Source: CAWJLS01 sp963843755 (GTDB taxonomy: Bacteria > Acidobacteriota > Thermoanaerobaculia > Multivoradales > DATKCC01). From it: a DNA stretch of 64,000 nucleotides. The notes beneath the pieces are model-generated. The model was given only the letters and a program-made list of their open reading frames with translations, made no database searches and was not told where the DNA came from. This document shows, piece by piece, positions 53,662 through 63,031 of this stretch (position 1 is the first letter of the stretch; the number at the start of each line of letters is the position of its first letter). The stretch lies in the NCBI GenBank assembly GCA_963843755.1, contig CAWJLS010000001.1, forward strand, positions 1 to 64,000, given 5' to 3'. A program made the position numbers and the translations under genes.

Positions 53662-54389
53662 GCGAGGTCCGCGCACTCTCGACCCGGGGCCTGCGCAAGG
53701 TCTACCGTGGTCGCGCCGTCGTTCAGGCCGTCGACCTGGAGGTCGCCCCGGGGGAGATCGTCGGCCTGCTCGGGCCGAACGGGGCCGGCAAGACCACCAC
53801 CTTCTACATGGTGGTCGGCGTCATTCCGCCGGACGAGGGGCGCGTCTTCCTGGGCGAGGAGGAGATCACCGACCTGCCCATGTACCTGCGGGCGCAGCGG
53901 GGCATCAGCTACCTGCCCCAGGAGCCGTCCGTCTTCCGCAAGCTGTCGGTGGAGAACAACCTGCGCTCGATCTTCGAGACCCTCGACCTGCCCCACGGCG
54001 AGCAGGAGCGCCGCATCGCCCAGTTGCTCGCGGACTTCGGACTCGAGCGGGTGTCGAAGACGCCGGGGTACGCGCTGTCCGGCGGCGAGCGCCGGCGGGT
54101 GGAGATCGCCCGGGCGTTGGTCATCAACCCGTGGTATATCCTCCTGGACGAGCCCTTCGCGGGCATCGACCCGATCGCGGTGCTCGACATTCAGCGGATC
54201 GTCAGACACCTCAAGGCGATGGGCATCGGGGTCCTGATCACCGATCATAACGTACGGGAAACATTGAAAATAACCGACCGAGCCTATATCATCAACGACG
54301 GTGAGATTCTCCGCGCCGGCACCCCCGAAGAGCTCTCGCAGGACCCCCAGGTGAGGAAGGTCTACCTGGGGGAGGAGTTCACCCTCTAG
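53658..54389 (+). CDS. lptB: LPS export ABC transporter ATPase LptB
   Basis: In this 243-residue ATPase, Walker A is GPNGAGKTTTFYMVVG, the Q-loop ISYLPQEPSVFRKLSVENN is diagnostic of LptB, the signature is LSGGERRRVEIARAL and Walker B is ILLDEPFAGIDPIA. It powers extraction of lipopolysaccharide with LptF/LptG, which are not in the window. It overlaps the lptC-like stop by 4 bp, and rpoN begins 15 bp later, the usual lptB-rpoN order. Confidence 0.97.
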   Translation: MSEVRALSTRGLRKVYRGRAVVQAVDLEVAPGEIVGLLGPNGAGKTTTFYMVVGVIPPDEGRVFLGEEEITDLPMYLRAQRGISYLPQEPSVFRKLSVENNLRSIFETLDLPHGEQERRIAQLLADFGLERVSKTPGYALSGGERRRVEIARALVINPWYILLDEPFAGIDPIAVLDIQRIVRHLKAMGIGVLITDHNVRETLKITDRAYIINDGEILRAGTPEELSQDPQVRKVYLGEEFTL

Positions 54390-54404
54390 CTTTCGACGTA
54401 TCGC

Positions 54405-55895
54405 ATGGCACTCGAACAAAAGCTGTCCCTCAAGCTCACCCAGAAGCTGGTGATGACGCCATCACTGCAGCAGGCGATCAAGCTGCTGCAGATGACGCGG
54501 ATGGAGCTCGAGGGCGTCATCACCCAGGAGATGATCGAGAACCCGACCCTCGAGGAGGCTCGCCTCGAGGCGCCGGACGAGCAGGCGCAGGACGAGCCGC
54601 CGGAGAAGGAGAAGGAGACCAAGGACGACGAGCTCGACCACGAGGAGTCGCTCGAAAACATCGACCTGGACGAGTTTTTCGGTGACTACCTGGATGGCTC
54701 CGGCTACGCCTCCGTGACTGAGCACCGGGAGGCGCCGCCGCTCGAAAACACCCTCACGCGGACGCCCGACCTGTACGACCATCTGCTCTGGCAGCTCCAC
54801 ATGACCGACATCCCGGAGCGCGACCGGGAGATCGCCGAGCTGATCATCGGCAACCTCGATCCCCAGGGCTTCCTGGTCGCCGACCTGGAAGAGATCCGGG
54901 TGCTCGGCGACCGCCAGGTGGGCGACCCGTCCGACGGCGACGAGGACGACTCGCCGTACACCCTGGACGAAGTGGAGAAGGCGCTCGAGAGGGTCCGGAG
55001 CTTCGATCCGCCCGGGGTCGGCTACGCCACGCTGCGCGAGAGCCTGGTGGCCCAGCTCGACCGGGCCGGCGTCGAGGGCGAGGTCGACGCGCTCGCCCGG
55101 CAGATGATCGACGAGTACTGGGACCTGTTCCTCAAGCGCCAGTACCCGGCGATCGCCAAGAAGCTCGGCGTCGAGCTCCACACCCTGGAGCCGGCGGTCG
55201 AGCGGATCAAGAACCTGGAGACCCGGCCCGGCCGGGGCTACAACACGGAGCGGGCCCACTACATCGAGCCGGACGTCTACGTGCGCCGGGTCGGCGACGA
55301 GTGGGTGATCCAGATCAACGACGACGGCATGCCGCGCCTGCGGGTGAGCCGGGCCTACCGGAAGATGCTCGCCAAGATGCGCAAAGAGGGGCGGCAGGCC
55401 GAAGCCCAACAGTTCATCAAGGACAAGATCCGCTCCGCCGTCTGGCTGATCAAGAGCATCGACCAGCGCCAGCGCACCATCCACAAGGTCGCCAACTCGA
55501 TCGTCCACCAGCAGCAGGAGTTCCTGGAGCACGGCATCGACCGCCTGCGGCCGATGGTGCTGCGCGACGTGGCCGAAGACATCGGCATGCACGAGTCGAC
55601 CGTCAGCCGGGTGGTGTCCAACAAGTACATCCACACGCCGCGCGGCGTGCTGCCGATGAAGTACTTCTTCCACAGCGGAATCGACCGCGAGTACGGCGAG
55701 GACATCTCGTCGTTGACCGTCAAGCGCAAGATCGAGCAGATGATCGGGAACGAGGACCCCAAGGACCCGCTCTCCGACAGCGAGCTCATGCGCATGCTCA
55801 ACCGCGAGGGGATTCAGATCGCGCGCCGCACGGTCGCCAAGTACCGCGACGAGCTCAACATCCCGTCGTCGACCGACCGCAAGCAGATCTTCTAG
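54405..55895 (+). CDS. rpoN: RNA polymerase sigma-54 factor
   Basis: This 496-residue protein has region I (LEQKLSLKLTQKLVMTPSLQ, glutamine-rich), a core-binding domain, an HTH-like region and the C-terminal RpoN box ARRTVAKYRDELNIPSS, which reads the -24 promoter element. It directs transcription from -24/-12 promoters and needs enhancer-binding activators. Only the receptor and PTS-Ntr context is visible nearby. Length is normal. Confidence 0.98.
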   Translation: MALEQKLSLKLTQKLVMTPSLQQAIKLLQMTRMELEGVITQEMIENPTLEEARLEAPDEQAQDEPPEKEKETKDDELDHEESLENIDLDEFFGDYLDGSGYASVTEHREAPPLENTLTRTPDLYDHLLWQLHMTDIPERDREIAELIIGNLDPQGFLVADLEEIRVLGDRQVGDPSDGDEDDSPYTLDEVEKALERVRSFDPPGVGYATLRESLVAQLDRAGVEGEVDALARQMIDEYWDLFLKRQYPAIAKKLGVELHTLEPAVERIKNLETRPGRGYNTERAHYIEPDVYVRRVGDEWVIQINDDGMPRLRVSRAYRKMLAKMRKEGRQAEAQQFIKDKIRSAVWLIKSIDQRQRTIHKVANSIVHQQQEFLEHGIDRLRPMVLRDVAEDIGMHESTVSRVVSNKYIHTPRGVLPMKYFFHSGIDREYGEDISSLTVKRKIEQMIGNEDPKDPLSDSELMRMLNREGIQIARRTVAKYRDELNIPSSTDRKQIF

Positions 55896-56048
55896 AGAGA
55901 GCTCCCCGAGAGACCTCGTGACGCGATTCCGCCGGCAACCCGACCCTTTCCCTGGCCTCCCACCCCGGGAGACCGTTCCCGTCACCACGACAACGGGCCC
56001 AGAGGCCGCCACCCTCGCAGTGGTCCCTCCGGGCCGAAGGGAGCGCGC

Positions 56049-56600
56049 ATGAACATCGAATACGTGGGTAGGAACTACACCGTGGACGACAGCGTCCGGG
56101 CATATATCGAGGGCAAGCTGGGCAAGGTGAGCAAGTTCGTCCAGGAGCCGGTCGAGATCCGGGTGACCCTCGAGACCGAAAAACACCGCCACATCGCGGA
56201 GCTCCACATCGCGCACAAGAACGGGGTCTTCCAGGCCACCGAAGAGACGGGGGACATGTACGACGCCCTCAACATGGCCCTCGAGAAGCTCGAAAAGCAG
56301 GTCCGGCGGTCGAAGAAGAAGGCGATCGACCGCCGTCGGCGCGCCGACAGAACTGAGACCAACGGCCAGCGGTGGCCGCTCGAGGTGTTCGCCCCGGGCA
56401 GCTTCGCGGCCGGCGCCGAGCGCAAGATCATCAAGACCACCCATCTGCCCATCAAGCCGATGTCCATCGAGGAGGCCGCCCTCCTTCTCGAAGGGGCGAA
56501 GAACGAGTTCATCGTCTTCCGCGACTCCACCACCGACCGGGTGAGCGTCCTCTACAAGCGCAAGGACGAGAACTACGGCCTGATCGCGCCCGAGTTCTGA
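56049..56600 (+). CDS. hpf: Ribosome hibernation-promoting factor, long form
   Basis: This 183-residue protein has the S30AE domain at 1-95 (NIEYVGRNYTVDDSVRAYIE, EIRVTLETEKHRHIAELH) and the C-terminal dimerisation domain at about 125-180 (KPMSIEEAALLLEGAKNEFI, DRVSVLYKRKDENYGLI). The long form forms 100S ribosome dimers in dormancy. AAGGGAG precedes the ATG. It lies 153 bp after rpoN, in the conserved rpoN-hpf-ptsN order. Confidence 0.97.
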   Translation: MNIEYVGRNYTVDDSVRAYIEGKLGKVSKFVQEPVEIRVTLETEKHRHIAELHIAHKNGVFQATEETGDMYDALNMALEKLEKQVRRSKKKAIDRRRRADRTETNGQRWPLEVFAPGSFAAGAERKIIKTTHLPIKPMSIEEAALLLEGAKNEFIVFRDSTTDRVSVLYKRKDENYGLIAPEF

Positions 56601-56644
56601 CCCTTGCCGTCAGCCGATGGACCTTTGTGACGAAATGAGCGGAG

Positions 56645-56667
56645 CGGCGGGCCCCGACGGCCCGCCG
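56645..56667 (+). terminator. Hairpin between hpf and ptsN-like gene
   Basis: CGGCGGGCC and GGCCCGCCG pair around CCGAC, 45 bp after hpf. The following sequence (CCTGCCCTCTGC) is not T-rich, so it may attenuate rather than stop transcription. Confidence 0.4.
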
Positions 56668-56696
56668 CCCTGCCCTCTGCAGCGGGGCTAGCACCG

Positions 56697-57149
56697 ATGC
56701 GCCTCGAAAACCTGACCCAACCCGAGCTCATCTTTCCGGCGCTCGACGCCACGGACCGCGACGCGGTGCTCCGCGACTTCTCCGAGCACCTGCGGGAGCT
56801 CGGCCTGGTGGCGGACGCCGACGAGCTCTTCGCCAAGCTGCTCGAGCGCGAGCAGCTCGGCTCGACCGGCATCGGCGCCGGCGTCGCCATCCCTCACTGC
56901 AAGCTCAAGAGCCTGACCAAGGCGGTGCTCGCCGTCGGCATCTGCCGCGACGGGGTCGACTTCGGCTCTCCCGACGCCGTGCCGGTCCGCCTCTTCTTCC
57001 TGGTCGTCTCGCCGACCGACGCGCCCGCCGTCCACCTCCAGGTGCTGGCGGCGATCTCCAAGTGGATCAAGGCCGACCACCACGTGTCCCGGATGCTCAA
57101 GCTCCGGGACCGGGGCGCGATCTACCACATGCTCGAGGAGAAAGGTTGA
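56697..57149 (+). CDS. PTS EIIA (PtsN/Ntr-type) regulatory protein
   Basis: This 150-residue EIIA domain has the phosphorylated His67 in GVAIPHCKLKS and the surrounding LTQPELIFPALDATDRDAVL layout of fructose/nitrogen-type EIIA. No IIB or IIC gene accompanies it, so it is likely a phosphate relay for regulation, as with PtsN of the nitrogen PTS. It sits in the conserved hpf-ptsN-hprK-rapZ neighbourhood and starts with ATG 30 bp after the hairpin. Confidence 0.92.
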   Translation: MRLENLTQPELIFPALDATDRDAVLRDFSEHLRELGLVADADELFAKLLEREQLGSTGIGAGVAIPHCKLKSLTKAVLAVGICRDGVDFGSPDAVPVRLFFLVVSPTDAPAVHLQVLAAISKWIKADHHVSRMLKLRDRGAIYHMLEEKG

Positions 57150-57156
57150 GGCCACC

Positions 57157-58119
57157 GTGCCCGGCTCCGACGCGTACGTCACCGTCGCCGACCTGCTCGG
57201 AGAAGACCTCTCCGACCTGCACCTGAGGGTCCTCTCGGGCGAGCAGCACCTGGACAACCGGATCACCAACCCCCGGGTCCAGAAGCCGGGGCTGGCGTTC
57301 GCCGGCTACTACGAGTACATCAAGCCGGGGCGTGTGCAGATCGTCGGCGAGAGCGAGACCGCCTACCTCGAGACCCTGCCGCGAGCCGAGCGGGCCGAGC
57401 GCTTCGACACGATCACCGCCCTGCCGGTGCCGGTCTTCGTGATCACCAAGAACCTGGCGCCGCTCGACGGCTTCCTCAAGCGCTGCCAGGTGCGCGAGGT
57501 GCCGGTGCTGTCGTCGACCGAGCTCTCCTCGACGGTGATCAAGCGGCTGAGCGACTTCCTGGAGCAGTTCCTGGTGCCACGGACGCGCATCCACGGCGTG
57601 CTGCTCGACATCTACGGCCTCGGCGTGCTGCTGATCGGCGGCAGCGGCGTCGGCAAGAGCGAGTGCGCCCTCGACCTCATCGCCCGCGGCCACAGCCTGG
57701 TCTCCGACGACCGGGTGACGGTCAAGCGCTATCCCAACGGCGGGGTGGTCGGGGTCTCGGAGGGGCCGCTGCGCCACCACATGGAGCTGCGCGGCCTGGG
57801 GATCGTCAACGTCCAGGATCTCTTCGGCCTCGCCGCCGTGCGCGAGCGCAAGTCGATCGACCTGGTGATCGAGCTCGAGCACTGGCGCGAAGGGGAGAGC
57901 TACGATCGCCTCGGCCTCGACGAGACCCTGTACGAGCTGCTCGGCACCCCCTGCCCGTACATCAAGATGCCGGTCGCCCTCGGCCGCAACGTCTCCATCC
58001 TGGTCGAGATCGCCGCCCGCAACCACGTGCTCAAGCTCCAGGGCCACCACTCCGCGCGCGAGTTCGCCCGCACGCTGGAGGAAGAGCTCGATCGCAAACG
58101 CAGTGAGGAAGGCGACTGA
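57157..58119 (+). CDS. hprK: HPr kinase/phosphorylase
   Basis: This 320-residue bifunctional kinase phosphorylates HPr at Ser46. It has an N-terminal domain (VTVADLLGEDLSDLHLRVLS), Walker A GGSGVGKSECALDLIARGH with Lys167, and the HprK signature LEIRGLGIVNV-like (here LRGLGIVNVQDLFGLAAV). The GTG start is 7 bp after the EIIA stop. The HPr encoded at 59724 keeps Ser46, so a working pair is expected. Confidence 0.96.
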   Translation: MPGSDAYVTVADLLGEDLSDLHLRVLSGEQHLDNRITNPRVQKPGLAFAGYYEYIKPGRVQIVGESETAYLETLPRAERAERFDTITALPVPVFVITKNLAPLDGFLKRCQVREVPVLSSTELSSTVIKRLSDFLEQFLVPRTRIHGVLLDIYGLGVLLIGGSGVGKSECALDLIARGHSLVSDDRVTVKRYPNGGVVGVSEGPLRHHMELRGLGIVNVQDLFGLAAVRERKSIDLVIELEHWREGESYDRLGLDETLYELLGTPCPYIKMPVALGRNVSILVEIAARNHVLKLQGHHSAREFARTLEEELDRKRSEEGD

Positions 58120-58120
58120 C

Positions 58121-59005
58121 GTGACGACCCACGACACGGCGGAGACGCGGGCACGGCTGGTGCTGATCACCGGGCTCTCGGGCTCGGGCAAGAGCTCGGT
58201 GGCCAAGTGCTTCGAGGATCTGGGCTACCACACGGTCGACAACCTGCCGCTGCCCCTGCTGCGGGACTTCCTCGCCCGCCCCCTCGACCTGGTCGAGGGC
58301 AACGACCGCATCGCCGTGGTCACCGACATCCGGGCGCCCCGGTTCGCCGAGGAGTTCCCGCGGATGGTGCGCGACGTCGATTCCGACCAGGTGGAGCCGG
58401 TGCTGCTCTTCCTGGAAGCATCGGACGAGGCGCTGGTCCGCCGCTTCTCCGAGACCCGCCGCCCCCATCCGCTGGCCGGCGACCGGCCGGTGACCGAGGG
58501 CATCCGGCGCGAGCGGCGCCTGCTCGCCGACGTCCGCGGCAGCGCCGATATGGTGCTCGACACGAGCGAGTGGACCATCCACGAGATCCGCTCGCAGATC
58601 TTCCGGGAGTTCGCCGAGCACCCGGAAGGGCCGGCGATGGTCGTCACCCTGATGAGCTTCGGCTTCAAGCACGGCGTCCCCCACGGCACCGACCTGCTGT
58701 TCGACGTCCGCTTCCTGCCCAACCCCCATTTCGTCCCGGGGCTGCGCGAGCAGACCGGCCTGGACGCGCCGGTCCGCGAGTTCCTGGAGGGGCAGGAAGA
58801 GTACGGCGAGCTGGTGCGCCGTCTGGCGGACCTGCTGGGCTACCTGCTGCCCCGCTTTCGCCGTGAGCACCGGGCCTATCTCACGGTCGCCGTCGGCTGC
58901 ACCGGCGGCCGTCACCGCTCGGTGGCGGTGGCCGAAGCCCTGCGCGAGCACATCGCCGGCGACGGCTGGGCGGTGCGGGTGATCCATCGCGACGTCGAAG
59001 AGTAG
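58121..59005 (+). CDS. rapZ: RapZ/YvcJ-type nucleotide-binding regulator
   Basis: This 294-residue protein has Walker A ITGLSGSGKSSVAKCFEDLG and the RapZ/YvcJ body, with DNLPLPLL and TDIRAPRF. The C-terminal domain keeps LMSFGFKHGVPHGTDLLFDV, GCTGGRHRSVAVAE and the RNA-binding-type end. In enterobacteria RapZ guides small-RNA decay for GlmS control; in others YvcJ binds GTP or nucleotides. GTG at 58121 with AGGAAGG upstream is preferred over the GTG at 58103, inside hprK. Confidence 0.96.
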   Translation: MTTHDTAETRARLVLITGLSGSGKSSVAKCFEDLGYHTVDNLPLPLLRDFLARPLDLVEGNDRIAVVTDIRAPRFAEEFPRMVRDVDSDQVEPVLLFLEASDEALVRRFSETRRPHPLAGDRPVTEGIRRERRLLADVRGSADMVLDTSEWTIHEIRSQIFREFAEHPEGPAMVVTLMSFGFKHGVPHGTDLLFDVRFLPNPHFVPGLREQTGLDAPVREFLEGQEEYGELVRRLADLLGYLLPRFRREHRAYLTVAVGCTGGRHRSVAVAEALREHIAGDGWAVRVIHRDVEE

Positions 59006-59223
59006 GGGAGCGTCTGGCGGCGCGGGTACCGCGTCGGCCTGCCACGTGGAAGGTTTCCGGCACCGCAGCGGTTTGCTCTCATGAGGACTGTCGTGGGTCT
59101 GGTACTCTTTCAGCTCAGCCATCACCGAAGATCGACCATTTCGATCCGGCGAGCTGCGTAGCGAGGCACCGCCGACCCGCGACCTGATCGAGTACCTGGA
59201 AACGTTCGGACGGACAGATCCGC

Positions 59224-59727
59224 ATGATCGGAACTCTCATCCTGAGCCACGGCCGGCTCGCCGATGAGCTGCTCACCGCCGGGACCACCATCGCCGGCGG
59301 TCTCCCGGGATTCGAAGCGGTCTCGCTCGACTGGAGTGAGAGCTTTGAGCACGCTCAGGCGAAGGTCCACGCCGCCATCGACCGGTTGGATACGGGCGAC
59401 GGCGTCCTGATCCTCACCGACATGTTCGGCGGCACGCCGTGCAACATCGCCTTGACCTTCTTGCAACCCGGCAGGGTGGAGATCGTCACCGGGGTCAACC
59501 TGCCGATGGTCGTTCGCCTGGGCTGCCTCGGGTTGCGGGAGAAGCCGCTCACCGAGGCCGCGCACTGGTTGCGGGACAAGACGCGGAGCAGCGTCTGCGT
59601 GGCCAGCGACGTCCAGTCGGGCAAGCTCGCCGCCTGCTGCGGCGACCTCGCGGAGACCGAGACGAGCCCGAAGGTCACGGCGGCGCTGCCGCAGGCCGTC
59701 GGCGTCGGTAGCGAGGGCGGCGGGTGA
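59224..59727 (+). CDS. Mannose-family PTS EIIA component
   Basis: This 167-residue domain has phospho-His9 in ILSHGRLADE and VLILTDMFGGTPCNIALTFL, characteristic of mannose/fructose-type EIIA (ManX N-domain). No IIB/IIC/IID is nearby, so, like DhaM or regulatory EIIA proteins, it probably transfers phosphate to or senses a non-sugar partner. Its tail (about 125-167) is variable. HPr starts inside its stop codon. Confidence 0.92.
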   Translation: MIGTLILSHGRLADELLTAGTTIAGGLPGFEAVSLDWSESFEHAQAKVHAAIDRLDTGDGVLILTDMFGGTPCNIALTFLQPGRVEIVTGVNLPMVVRLGCLGLREKPLTEAAHWLRDKTRSSVCVASDVQSGKLAACCGDLAETETSPKVTAALPQAVGVGSEGGG

Positions 59728-59993
59728 TCGAGCGGGACGTCGAGATCGTCAACCGCCTCGGTCTCCACGCCCGCGCCGCCGCCAAGCTGGTCCACCTGGC
59801 GGGACGTTTCCAGAGCGACGTCTCTCTGGTCCTGGACGGTGAAGTGGTGGATGCCAAGAGCATCCTCGGGATCCTGCTCCTCGCCGCCGGGCAGGGGACG
59901 CGGCTGAGCGTCCGCTGCGCCGGCGAGGACGAAGGGGAGGCGACCGAAGCGATCACCACGATCTTCGCCGACGGCTTCGGCGAGGAGAGCTGA
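59724..59993 (+). CDS. ptsH: Phosphocarrier protein HPr
   Basis: This 89-residue protein has the phospho-His15 motif NRLGLHARAAAK and the Ser46 site DAKSILGILLLA. Both the EI-dependent and the HprK-dependent phosphorylation sites are intact, which supports carbon-catabolite-type regulation rather than a pure nitrogen HPr (where Ser46 is often lost). The GTG start overlaps the upstream stop. EI follows after 61 bp. Confidence 0.96.
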   Translation: MIERDVEIVNRLGLHARAAAKLVHLAGRFQSDVSLVLDGEVVDAKSILGILLLAAGQGTRLSVRCAGEDEGEATEAITTIFADGFGEES

Positions 59994-60054
59994 CCGGCCA
60001 CCGACGGACGGCCGCACCGAGGGCGCATTGACCGTAGAGAGGATCGACGAGACC

Positions 60055-61824
60055 ATGGCCGAACGGGCCGAGATGCAGACCCTCCGGGGACTGGGCGTTT
60101 CGGGCGGAATCGCCATCGGCCGCGCCGTGGTCATCGAGACCCGGGTCATGGACGTCATCCGCCTGCCGCTCCCGGAGCCGGAGGTGGAGGACGAGGTGGC
60201 GCGCTTCCTGAGCGCGGTCGAGCAGTCCCGGGTCGAAGTTTCGCGGACCCGGGAGCGCGCGTCCGAGGATCTCGGCGAGCACCTCGGGGCGATCTTCGAT
60301 GCCCACCTGCTGGTGCTCTGCGACACTGGATTCCTCGATCGGGTCGCCGAACGCATCCGCGACGAGCGGGTCAACGCCGAATGGGCGGTCTACCGCGCCT
60401 CGGAGGAGTACGCGGAGCGGTTCGCGGCGCTCGAGAACGAGTACTTCCGTGAGCGCCAGGCCGACCTCGAGGACGTGGTCCACCACCTGCTCCGCCGCCT
60501 CAAGGGGATCTCGCACCACGAGCTCTCGGACGTCCACGGGCCGGTGGTGATCGTCGCCGACGACCTGACGCCGTCCGAGGCCGTCCGCCTGGGCCGCGAG
60601 CGGGCCGTCGGCTTCGCCCTCGAAGGGGGCGGCAAGACCTCCCACACCACGATCATCGCCCGCTCACTCAAGCTGCCGGCGGTTGCCGGCCTGGGCACGA
60701 TCACCGACCTGGTCACCGACGAAGACCCGGTGATCATCGACGGGGAGCAGGGGCTCGTCATCCTTCACCCCACCCCGGAGGTGCTCGAGATGTACCAGGA
60801 ACGGATCCGGCTCATCGAGGACCGCGAGGTCTCCTTTTTCGAGACCCGCGAGCTCCCCTCCCGGACCCGTGACGGCGTCGACATCCAGCTCATGGCCAAC
60901 ATCGACCTGGTGGAAGAGCTGGACGACGTGCTGTGCTTCGGTGCCCGGGGCATCGGCCTCTACCGGAGCGAGTTCCTCTACATCGAGAAGTCGCCCGACC
61001 TGCCGACCGAGGACGATCACGTCGCCCTCTACCGGACCCTGGTCGAGACCGCCGCGCCCCACCCGGTGATCATCCGTACCTACGACCTGGGCGGCCGCAA
61101 GCTCGCCGCCGAGCTGCTGGAGATGCACGAGGACAACCCGGTCCTCGGCCTCCGCGGCATCCGCCTGACCCTGGCGAAACGGGGCATCTTCCGCACCCAG
61201 GTGCGCGCCCTCTACCGCGCCGCCGTCCACGGCGACCTGCGCGTGATGCTGCCGATGATCTCCGAGGTCGGCGAGGTCCGCGCCTACCGCGCCTTCGCCG
61301 AGGAGGTGATGGAGGAGCTCGCCGCCGAGGGGAAGGAGTTCCGGAGCGACGTCCCGCTCGGGGTGATGATCGAGGTGCCGTCGGCGGCGATGACCGCCGA
61401 CATCCTGGCCGAGGAAGCGGACTTCTTCTCGATCGGGACCAACGACCTGATCCAGTACGCGGTCGCGGTCGATCGCAACAACGAGAACGTGGCGGACCTC
61501 TACCAGCCGGTTCACCCGGCGATCCTGCGCCTGCTCCGGTTCGTGGTCGAGAGCGCAAACGCGGCGGGAATCGAGCTCGGTCTGTGCGGCGAGATGGCGT
61601 CCGACGTGCGCTACGCCCCGCTGCTCCTCGGGCTCGGGCTCCGGCGCCTGTCGGTCACCCCCCGGGCGGTGCCGACCCTCAAGACACGTCTCGGCCAGCT
61701 CTCCTTGCGCGACCTCGAAGCCCTGGCCGACCGGAGCCTCGGGCTCCGGACGAGCTGCGAGGTCGAGGAGCATCTCGCCACGACCCTCGAGACCCTGCTC
61801 ACGCCACCGTCCTCCGGGAGGTGA
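60055..61824 (+). CDS. ptsI: PTS phosphotransferase enzyme I
   Basis: This 589-residue protein transfers phosphate from PEP to HPr. The swivelling domain holds His197 in GGKTSHTTIIARSLKLPAV. The PEP-binding barrel has LMANIDLVEELDD, ARGIGLYRSEFLYIEKS and the Cys-containing IELGLCGEMASD. ATG at 60055 is chosen; a TTG at 60028 with GAGGGCG upstream is possible. It completes the soluble chain EI-HPr-EIIA. Confidence 0.95.
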   Translation: MAERAEMQTLRGLGVSGGIAIGRAVVIETRVMDVIRLPLPEPEVEDEVARFLSAVEQSRVEVSRTRERASEDLGEHLGAIFDAHLLVLCDTGFLDRVAERIRDERVNAEWAVYRASEEYAERFAALENEYFRERQADLEDVVHHLLRRLKGISHHELSDVHGPVVIVADDLTPSEAVRLGRERAVGFALEGGGKTSHTTIIARSLKLPAVAGLGTITDLVTDEDPVIIDGEQGLVILHPTPEVLEMYQERIRLIEDREVSFFETRELPSRTRDGVDIQLMANIDLVEELDDVLCFGARGIGLYRSEFLYIEKSPDLPTEDDHVALYRTLVETAAPHPVIIRTYDLGGRKLAAELLEMHEDNPVLGLRGIRLTLAKRGIFRTQVRALYRAAVHGDLRVMLPMISEVGEVRAYRAFAEEVMEELAAEGKEFRSDVPLGVMIEVPSAAMTADILAEEADFFSIGTNDLIQYAVAVDRNNENVADLYQPVHPAILRLLRFVVESANAAGIELGLCGEMASDVRYAPLLLGLGLRRLSVTPRAVPTLKTRLGQLSLRDLEALADRSLGLRTSCEVEEHLATTLETLLTPPSSGR

Positions 61825-61827
61825 ACC

Positions 61828-62970
61828 GTGGTCCGTCGATGCCGTGAGACCCGAGTCCACCCGGCTCCCATCGCCGATCCGGCCGGGAGCCGGAACCGTC
61901 TCACCCCCCATGGGCTGACCGGACTGGTCGGGCTCGTCGGGCTGGGCGCGCTCTTCAGCCTGTCCGGCTGTTCGGCGACGCCGCCTCCGACGACCGCGGC
62001 CCAGACATCCCTGGCGGCCCCTTCGCCGCCGCTCGCGTCGGCCTCGCCCGACGGCGCGACGGAGCCGGCCGCGCCCGACGCCTCGGGCGACCCGTCCGAC
62101 ACCGATCTCGCGCCGTCGTCCCCGGCCGCGCCCCCTGCCACCCAGACGAGTGAAGCGGCCCCGACGGGCCCATCGGCCGGCGCCCGCACCCGGGACCAGG
62201 GCGGCGACCAGGCCGAGAACCAGGCCGAGGACGAGCCCGGCAGCCAGTCCTCGCACGTCATCGTGATCGACCCGGGAACCCGGGGCGGCCAGACGAGCCT
62301 CTGGCAGGCGGCCGTGGCCGAGCGCAAGCGCCGGGCGACGGCGAAGAAGGCGGTCGCGTCCGTCACCAACGAGAACCTTCACGAGTACCAGGACGCGGAG
62401 CTCACCTTCGCCCAACCGAAGGCCGGCAAGGAGGCCGCCCAAGGCGCCGGCCAAGGAGCCGCCGACGCGGGCGGGAGCGGCAAGGACCAGAGCGCACAGG
62501 GCGACCGGAGCGAAGCGAGCTCGGCTCCCCACGACGAGCAGTACTGGCGCCATCGGGTCCTCGACCTGCGGAGCCGGATGCGGGACGCCGCCGACACGAT
62601 CGACGACCTCCAGGAGCGGGTCTCGACCCTCCGGCGCCGGTTCTACGCCGAGGACGACCCGTACGTCCGCGACGGCCAGATCAAGCCGTCGTGGGACCGG
62701 GCCCTCGACCGGCTCTCCCGGGAGCGAGACACCGTCCAGCGCCTGCGCACCGAGCTCGCCAGCACCCTCGAAGAGGGACGGCAGGAAGGCGCCCTGCCCG
62801 GCTGGCTTCGCGAAGGCATCGACCTCGAGCCCACCTTCGACGACGACGCCGACCCCGGCGTCCGGCGCGACGGCGATCTCCGGATCTACGAACCGACCGA
62901 GCCGGATACCATCGACCCCGAAGACACTCGCAAGGGCGACGAGCCGAGCTCCCAGGAGCCGCCTCCCTGA
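61828..62970 (+). CDS. Lipoprotein of unknown function with coiled-coil region
   Basis: This 380-residue protein has a lipobox near residue 48 (GLGALFSLSGC), a Pro/Ala/Ser-rich disordered part to about 150, and a helical C-terminal part (DLRSRMRDAADTIDDLQERV, RALDRLSRERDTVQRLRTEL). The family is not recognised. It is translated 3 bp after ptsI and 61 bp before miaB. It may sense or stabilise an envelope state; no function is assigned. Confidence 0.65.
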   Translation: MVRRCRETRVHPAPIADPAGSRNRLTPHGLTGLVGLVGLGALFSLSGCSATPPPTTAAQTSLAAPSPPLASASPDGATEPAAPDASGDPSDTDLAPSSPAAPPATQTSEAAPTGPSAGARTRDQGGDQAENQAEDEPGSQSSHVIVIDPGTRGGQTSLWQAAVAERKRRATAKKAVASVTNENLHEYQDAELTFAQPKAGKEAAQGAGQGAADAGGSGKDQSAQGDRSEASSAPHDEQYWRHRVLDLRSRMRDAADTIDDLQERVSTLRRRFYAEDDPYVRDGQIKPSWDRALDRLSRERDTVQRLRTELASTLEEGRQEGALPGWLREGIDLEPTFDDDADPGVRRDGDLRIYEPTEPDTIDPEDTRKGDEPSSQEPPP

Positions 62971-63031
62971 CGGCCCCGCCCCTGACCCCGCCGACACTCC
63001 CGAGACCTCTGACCGCCGGACCCGATCTCCC

